Shown one piece after another: positions 39,118-43,479 of a DNA stretch of 43,479 nt. The notes below the pieces were generated by a model that was given only the letters and a program-made list of their open reading frames with translations, did not search any database and had not been told where the DNA came from. The DNA comes from Candidatus Eisenbacteria bacterium (lineage in GTDB: Bacteria; Desulfobacterota; Binatia; DP-6): the NCBI GenBank assembly GCA_035577985.1, contig DATJZY010000122.1, positions 1 through 43,479 of the forward strand, written 5' to 3'. A program made the position numbers and the translations under genes. The first letter of the stretch is position 1. Each line of letters starts with the position of its first letter.

Positions 39118-39978
39118 GTGGGAGCGCTCATAGACGGCAAGGCAGTCGCGGCGGCGGTGCGGCAGGAGGTGCGGGCGCGCGTCGAAGCCCTTTCCGCGCG
39201 CGGCACCGTCGCAGGGCTGGCGACCGTTCTCGTCGGCGACGATCCCGCCTCCCAGGTCTACGTCGGGAACAAGCAGAAGGCGTGCACCGAGGTGGGTATC
39301 CGCTCGTTCGGACACCGGCTGCCCGCGACGACCACGCAGCGCGAGCTGCTGGCGCTCGTCGCGTCGCTCGCCGGGAACGCCGACGTGCACGGCATCCTCG
39401 TCCAGCTCCCGCTCCCGAAGGGGCTCGACGCGCAGGCGGTGATCGAGGCGATTCCGCCCGCGAAGGACGTCGACGGCCTGCATCCGGTGAGCCAGGGCAA
39501 GCTCCTGGCCGGTGCGCCGGGGCTGCGGTCGTGCACGCCGCTCGGAGTCATGCGGCTCATCGACGAGACGCGAACGGAGCTGAAGGGGGCGCGCGCGGTC
39601 GTGGTCGGCCGGAGCGTGCTGGTCGGCAAGCCGATGGCGCTCCTCCTCCTCGAGCGGCACGCGACGGTCACCATGTGTCACTCGCGCACGCGGGATCTCG
39701 GCGAAGAAATCGGGCGCGCCGACGTGGTGGTCGCGGCGGCCGGTCAGATCGGGCTCGTGAAAGGCGCGTGGATCCGGCCCGGCGCGATCGTGATCGACGT
39801 CGGGACGAATCGCGGCCCCGACGGAAGGCTCTGCGGCGACGTCGAGTTCGCGCCGGCGCGGGAGCGCGCGGCCTTCATCACGCCGGTGCCGGGCGGCGTG
39901 GGGCCGATGACGGTCGCGATGCTGCTCGTCAACACGATAACCGCCGCCGAGTGGTCGGCAGCATCGCGCGCGGCCTGA
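39118..39978 (+). CDS. folD: FolD, methylene-THF dehydrogenase/methenyl-THF cyclohydrolase
   Basis: The product is 286 aa from GTG 39118; the adjacent TTG 39115 is possible. The catalytic Lys lies in [58 protein letters not shown] (NADP loop) and the C-terminal [16 protein letters not shown] are all family signatures. It interconverts 5,10-methylene-THF and 10-formyl-THF. The glycine cleavage genes that produce methylene-THF follow directly (TGATG junction with gcvT), so the operon channels glycine carbon into the folate pool. Confidence 0.95.
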   Translation: MGALIDGKAVAAAVRQEVRARVEALSARGTVAGLATVLVGDDPASQVYVGNKQKACTEVGIRSFGHRLPATTTQRELLALVASLAGNADVHGILVQLPLPKGLDAQAVIEAIPPAKDVDGLHPVSQGKLLAGAPGLRSCTPLGVMRLIDETRTELKGARAVVVGRSVLVGKPMALLLLERHATVTMCHSRTRDLGEEIGRADVVVAAAGQIGLVKGAWIRPGAIVIDVGTNRGPDGRLCGDVEFAPARERAAFITPVPGGVGPMTVAMLLVNTITAAEWSAASRAA

Positions 39979-41066
39979 TGCCGCAGCGTACCGCCCTCTA
40001 CGACGAGCATCGGGCGCTCGGCGCTCGCATGGTCGAGTTCGGGGGCTGGGAGATGCCCGTGTCCTATCGCGGCGCGACAGAGGAGCATCGCGCCGTGCGA
40101 GAGCGGTGCGGCGTCTTCGACGTGAGCCACATGGGCGAGGTCGAGCTGCGCGGCGCCGGGGCGATCGCGTTCTGTGACCGCCTCACCGTGAACGCCGTTG
40201 CGCGCCTCGGCGACGGCGACGGGCAATACACGGTGCTGTGCGACGACGGCGGCCACGTGATCGACGATCTGATCGTGTACCGCCTGGCGGCGAATCGCCT
40301 GCTCCTGGTCGTGAATGCCGCCAACACGGCGATCGATCTCGAGTGGATCCGTCGAGCGTGTCCGGCCGACGTCACGGTCGTCGACCGCAGCGCCGAGACG
40401 GGGCTCGTGGCGCTTCAGGGGCCGATGGCCGAGCAGGTGCTCCGGAAGCTCACCACGATCGAGGTGCCGGGCATACGTCCCTTCACCATCCGCACGGGCC
40501 GCGTCGCGGGCGAGGACGCGTTCGTGGCGCGGACGGGATACACGGGCGAGGACGGCTTCGAGCTGTTCGTGGGAACGGCGGGCCTCGTCGCCCTCTGGCG
40601 GGCGGTCGTGAAGGGCGCCGAGGAGGTGGGTGGCATGCCGTGTGGACTCGCCGCGCGCGACACGCTGCGCCTCGAAGCCGCGCTCGCGCTCTGTGGCACC
40701 GACATGGACCGCACGACGACGCCGCTCGAGGCGGGCCTCGCATGGGTCGTGAAGCTCGACAAGGGAGACTTCATCGGCCGCGCCGCCCTTCGCGCGCAGC
40801 GGGAGCGCGGCATCCCGCGCCGGCTCGTCGGCATCGAGCTCGCGGAGGCGGGCATCCCGCGCCACGGCTTCGAGGTGTGGAGCGGCGAGCGCCGGGTGGG
40901 GCAGGTGACCAGCGGCACGAAGTCGCCGACCCTAGGGACGTGCATCGGGCTCGCCTACGTCGAGCGTGGATTCGAGGCGCCGGGGACGGCGCTCGCTGTC
41001 GACATCCGAGGGCGACGTGTCCCCGCCCGTGTGGTAGAGCGGCCGTTCTATCGACGGCGGCGGTAG
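39978..41066 (+). CDS. gcvT: GcvT, glycine cleavage system T protein (aminomethyltransferase)
   Basis: The product is 362 aa. Motifs include the N-terminal VEFGGWEMPVSY, CGVFDVSHMGEVELRG with the folate-site Asp, ARTGYTGEDGFELF, GLAARDTLRLEAALALCGTDMD, and the C-terminal VGQVTSGTKSPTLGTCIGLAYV. It releases ammonia from the aminomethyl-lipoyl H protein and forms 5,10-methylene-THF. The order folD-gcvT-gcvH-gcvPA-gcvPB is compact, with gaps of 10 nt or less. Confidence 0.96.
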   Translation: MPQRTALYDEHRALGARMVEFGGWEMPVSYRGATEEHRAVRERCGVFDVSHMGEVELRGAGAIAFCDRLTVNAVARLGDGDGQYTVLCDDGGHVIDDLIVYRLAANRLLLVVNAANTAIDLEWIRRACPADVTVVDRSAETGLVALQGPMAEQVLRKLTTIEVPGIRPFTIRTGRVAGEDAFVARTGYTGEDGFELFVGTAGLVALWRAVVKGAEEVGGMPCGLAARDTLRLEAALALCGTDMDRTTTPLEAGLAWVVKLDKGDFIGRAALRAQRERGIPRRLVGIELAEAGIPRHGFEVWSGERRVGQVTSGTKSPTLGTCIGLAYVERGFEAPGTALAVDIRGRRVPARVVERPFYRRRR

Positions 41067-41076
41067 AGGAGCGACC

Positions 41077-41466
41077 ATGAAGACACCGGACGATCTACGC
41101 TACACGAAGGATCACGAATGGATCCGGGTCGACGGAGCCGAGGGCACGATCGGCATCACGGACTTCGCGCAGGACGCGCTGGGTGACGTCGTGTTCGTGG
41201 AGCTGCCGGCGGTCGGTGCGACGCTGACGCAGGGACAGACGTTCGGCGTCGTGGAGTCGAACAAGACGGTCTCGGATCTCTTCGCGCCCGTGGCCGGCAA
41301 GGTCGTCGCCGTGAACGAGGAGCTGCGCGCGCGTCCCGAGCTGGTGAACCAGGACCCCTACGGGGCGGGGTGGATGATCAAGATCGCGATCGACAACCCC
41401 GGGCAATCGACCTCGCTCCTCGACGTGGCCGCGTACAAGGCCCACGTCGAGACCGATCACGCATGA
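41077..41466 (+). CDS. gcvH: GcvH, lipoyl-carrier H protein of glycine cleavage
   Basis: The product is 129 aa. It starts at ATG 41077 after a GAGGAG site. The lipoylated Lys is in VVESNKTVSDLFAPVAGKVV (the usual ESVKA context is ESNKT here, still with the Lys in register). DHEWIRVDG and ITDFAQDALGDVVFVELP are the N-terminal family marks, and YGAGWMIKI is the C-terminal mark. It shuttles the aminomethyl group from P to T protein. It overlaps gcvPA by ATGA. Confidence 0.96.
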   Translation: MKTPDDLRYTKDHEWIRVDGAEGTIGITDFAQDALGDVVFVELPAVGATLTQGQTFGVVESNKTVSDLFAPVAGKVVAVNEELRARPELVNQDPYGAGWMIKIAIDNPGQSTSLLDVAAYKAHVETDHA

Positions 41467-42839
41467 GCGCATACACGCCCCACACGCCCGGTGACGTCGC
41501 GGCGATGCTGTCCGCGATCGGCGTCGGATCGATCGACGACCTCGTCGCCCACGTGCCGGCACACCTGCGGGAGCGCGCGCGCATCGGGTTGGCCCCGGGA
41601 CTGACCGAGCCGGACCTGCGTCGTGCGCTGGGCGACCTCGCGGCGAAGAACGAGGTGGTCACGGAAGGGGCCACGTTCGTCGGCGCCGGCGCGTATCCGC
41701 ACCTCGCGCCGGGCGTGGTGAACCAGATCCTGCTGCGCTCGGAGTTCGCAACCGCCTACACGCCGTACCAACCCGAGGTGAGCCAGGGGACGCTGCAGTC
41801 GATCTTCGAGTTCCAGACGTTCGCGGCCCTGATCCTGGGGCTCGATGTCGCCAACGCCAGCATGTACGACGGCGCCTCGGCCACGGCCGAAGCCGTGCTG
41901 ATGGCGCGGCGGCTCGTTCCCGGACGATCGACGGTGCTCGTGTCCCGCGGCGTCCATCCGCACTACCGCGAGACGCTCGCGACCTACGTCCAGGGGCTCG
42001 CCGACGTCCGTCTGCGCGAGGTCCCGCTCGACGCCGATGGTCGCACCGACATGGCGGCGCTCGCGGGGCTGATTGGTCCGGACACGATGTGCGTCGTGCT
42101 CGGGTACCCGAACGTTCTCGGCGTCGTCGAGAACGTGGCTGCCGCCGCCACGGCGGTGCACGCGGCCGGCGGGCTTGCGATCACGGCTACGCCGGAGCCG
42201 CTCGCGCTCGCGTACGTCCGCTCGCCGGGCGGGTGCGGCGTCGACATCGCCGTCGCCGAGGGCCAGAGCTTCGGGCTTCCGGTGTCGTACGGCGGACCCG
42301 GCGTCGGCCTGTTCGCGACCCGCGACGCCCACGTGCGCGCGATGCCCGGTCGCATCGTCGGGGAGACCGTCGACGCGCAGGGGCGGCGCGGGTACGTGCT
42401 CACCCTCGCGACCCGCGAGCAGCACATCCGCCGGCAGCGCGCGACATCGAACATCTGCACGAACCAGGGGCTGTGTGCGCTGGCCGTGACGGTCTACCTG
42501 TCCATGCTGGGACGCGACGGCCTGCGCCGGCTGGCGGAGACCAACTACCGGCGTGCACACGCGGTGGCGGCACGCCTCGAGGCGGTCGGGGTGCCGCGCG
42601 TCGGATCGGCTCCCTTCTTCAACGAGTTCGTGGTCCGGGCGCCCGGGGCTGCGCGAGCGTGGGAGCAGATCGTCGCGCGCGACGGCATCGTACCCGGGTA
42701 TCCGCTCGCACGCTGGCTGCCCGAGTACATGGACACGCTTCTCGTGTGCGTCACCGAGGTCCACGACGATCCGGCCGTCGAGCGACTCGTGCGGACGTTG
42801 ACGCCGGCGGGGCCCGCAGCGCGGGCGCAGGCGGGCTGA
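41463..42839 (+). CDS. gcvPA: GcvPA, glycine dehydrogenase (decarboxylating) subunit 1
   Basis: The product is 458 aa, the N-terminal half of the P protein in its split (two-subunit) form. Family segments are FVGAGAYPHLAPGVVNQIL, YTPYQPEVSQGTLQSIFEFQT, NASMYDGASATAEAVLMA, SYGGPGVGLFAT, PGRIVGETVDAQGRRGYVLTLATREQHIRR and ATSNICTNQGLCAL. With subunit 2 it decarboxylates glycine using PLP. This subunit lacks the PLP Lys, as expected. Confidence 0.96.
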   Translation: MSAYTPHTPGDVAAMLSAIGVGSIDDLVAHVPAHLRERARIGLAPGLTEPDLRRALGDLAAKNEVVTEGATFVGAGAYPHLAPGVVNQILLRSEFATAYTPYQPEVSQGTLQSIFEFQTFAALILGLDVANASMYDGASATAEAVLMARRLVPGRSTVLVSRGVHPHYRETLATYVQGLADVRLREVPLDADGRTDMAALAGLIGPDTMCVVLGYPNVLGVVENVAAAATAVHAAGGLAITATPEPLALAYVRSPGGCGVDIAVAEGQSFGLPVSYGGPGVGLFATRDAHVRAMPGRIVGETVDAQGRRGYVLTLATREQHIRRQRATSNICTNQGLCALAVTVYLSMLGRDGLRRLAETNYRRAHAVAARLEAVGVPRVGSAPFFNEFVVRAPGAARAWEQIVARDGIVPGYPLARWLPEYMDTLLVCVTEVHDDPAVERLVRTLTPAGPAARAQAG

Positions 42840-42843
42840 GCCG

Positions 42844-43479
42844 ATGCTGTTGCCCGAGCCGTTGATCTTCGAACGTGGGTCGCACGGGCGTTCCGGATGG
42901 TCCGCATCGGCGCCCATAGCGGACCCGGTCGCATCGTTGCCGGCGGAGCTGCGGCGCGAAGACGACCTCGCGGGGTTGCCCGAGGTGGGCGAGCTGGACG
43001 TGCTGCGGCATTTCCTCCGCCTCTCGCAGTGGAACTACAGCGCCGCGACGACCATGTACCCGCTCGGCTCGTGCACCATGAAGTACAACCCGGTCGTGAA
43101 CGAGGCGATGGTCCGGCTGCCGGGGTTCGCGGCGCTCCATCCGCTCGTGCCCGAGGCGGCCGCGCAGGGTGCGCTCGAGGTGGTGTGGCAGCTCGAGCGG
43201 GCGCTGGCGGTCGTGAGCGGCCTCGACGCCGTCTCGCTGCAGCCCGCCGCCGGTGCCCAGGGCGAGCTGCTCGGCATGCTGCTCGTGCGAGCGTACCACG
43301 CCGATCACGGCGGGCCGCGCGGTCGCGTGTTGATTCCCACCAGCGCACACGGGACGAATCCGGCCAGCTCCGCGCTCTGCGGCTACGACGTGGTCGAGGT
43401 CCCGGTCGGGCGGCGTGGGCTGCTCGAGCCGGCCGCCGTCGACAAGGTCATGAACGACGGCGTCGCTGCACTCATGGTG
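42844..43479 (+). CDS. gcvPB: GcvPB, glycine dehydrogenase subunit 2 (truncated by window end)
   Basis: The first 212 codons from ATG 42844 are present, and the frame is still open at the last base. Clear family segments are LPEPLIFERG at the N-terminus, NYSAATTMYPLGSCTMKYNP, FAALHPLVPE, VSLQPAAGAQGE and the SAHGTNPASSALCGYDVVEVP PLP-binding region. The Lys that binds PLP lies beyond the window. It begins 4 nt after the gcvPA stop and completes the split P protein. Confidence 0.95.
   Translation, partial: MLLPEPLIFERGSHGRSGWSASAPIADPVASLPAELRREDDLAGLPEVGELDVLRHFLRLSQWNYSAATTMYPLGSCTMKYNPVVNEAMVRLPGFAALHPLVPEAAAQGALEVVWQLERALAVVSGLDAVSLQPAAGAQGELLGMLLVRAYHADHGGPRGRVLIPTSAHGTNPASSALCGYDVVEVPVGRRGLLEPAAVDKVMNDGVAALMV

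Overview
The window is high-GC (roughly 70% by eye) and is almost entirely coding. It reads as a bacterial chromosome segment. There is no phage, IS element, CRISPR array, rRNA or tRNA that I can support, and no gene-free stretch longer than about 200 bp. The mix points to a deep-branching, Deltaproteobacteria-like lineage; Binatota/'Candidatus Binatia' would fit. The supporting traits are acyl-CoA catabolism genes (AtuA family, CaiB/BaiF CoA-transferases, acyl-CoA ligase), a secreted Thr-rich/Cys-rich protein, a double-length UvrA, and a queA-tgt-yajC-secD-secF cluster. The taxonomic call is inference.

Layout. 1-2236: two hairpins, then a secreted repeat-containing protein (minus). 2433-6593: a three-gene acyl-CoA operon (AtuA-family, enoyl-CoA hydratase, acyl-CoA carboxylase carboxyltransferase subunit). 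6598-12162: a tandem-fused UvrA of 1854 aa with four ATPase sites (minus). 12260-16509: an alpha-glucan cluster on the minus strand (PTS EIIA-like regulator, DUF4912, GH57 branching enzyme, membrane protein, degenerate GlgC-like protein). 16616-17308: TerC. 17409-20070: a small orphan protein followed by two overlapping class III CoA-transferases, one lacking the catalytic Asp. 20123-24341: MoaA with an overlapping unknown partner, a polyprenyl diphosphate synthase and an acyl-CoA ligase. 24378-28701 (plus): SnoaL-like protein, Mrp, ferredoxin, a flippase-like membrane protein and CoaBC. 28631-29491: secreted zinc phospholipase C-like protein (minus).

29518-37357 is one long plus-strand run with gaps of 0 to 25 nt: family 4 uracil-DNA glycosylase, NfeD protease, slipin, QueA, Tgt, YajC, SecD, SecF. 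Then come an excisionase-type HTH protein, a PmtA-like methyltransferase and a conserved unknown that may start with AUC. 39118-43479 is folD-gcvT-gcvH-gcvPA-gcvPB (the last truncated by the window end). This operon makes one-carbon units from glycine and interconverts methylene- and formyl-THF.

The most interesting signal I found is not a gene. Many operon-leading genes carry a TTGnnn-(17/18)-TAnnnn promoter placed so that the -10 box lies only 7-10 nt before the start codon, which predicts leaderless or near-leaderless mRNAs. Downstream genes instead show Shine-Dalgarno sites or stop/start overlaps. I used this pattern to choose several start codons. I did not find a clearly new defence or mobile system. 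The best candidates for new biology are the promoter pattern, the glucan/PTS cluster with an apparently dead GlgC paralogue, and the asymmetric CoA-transferase pair with its small partner.
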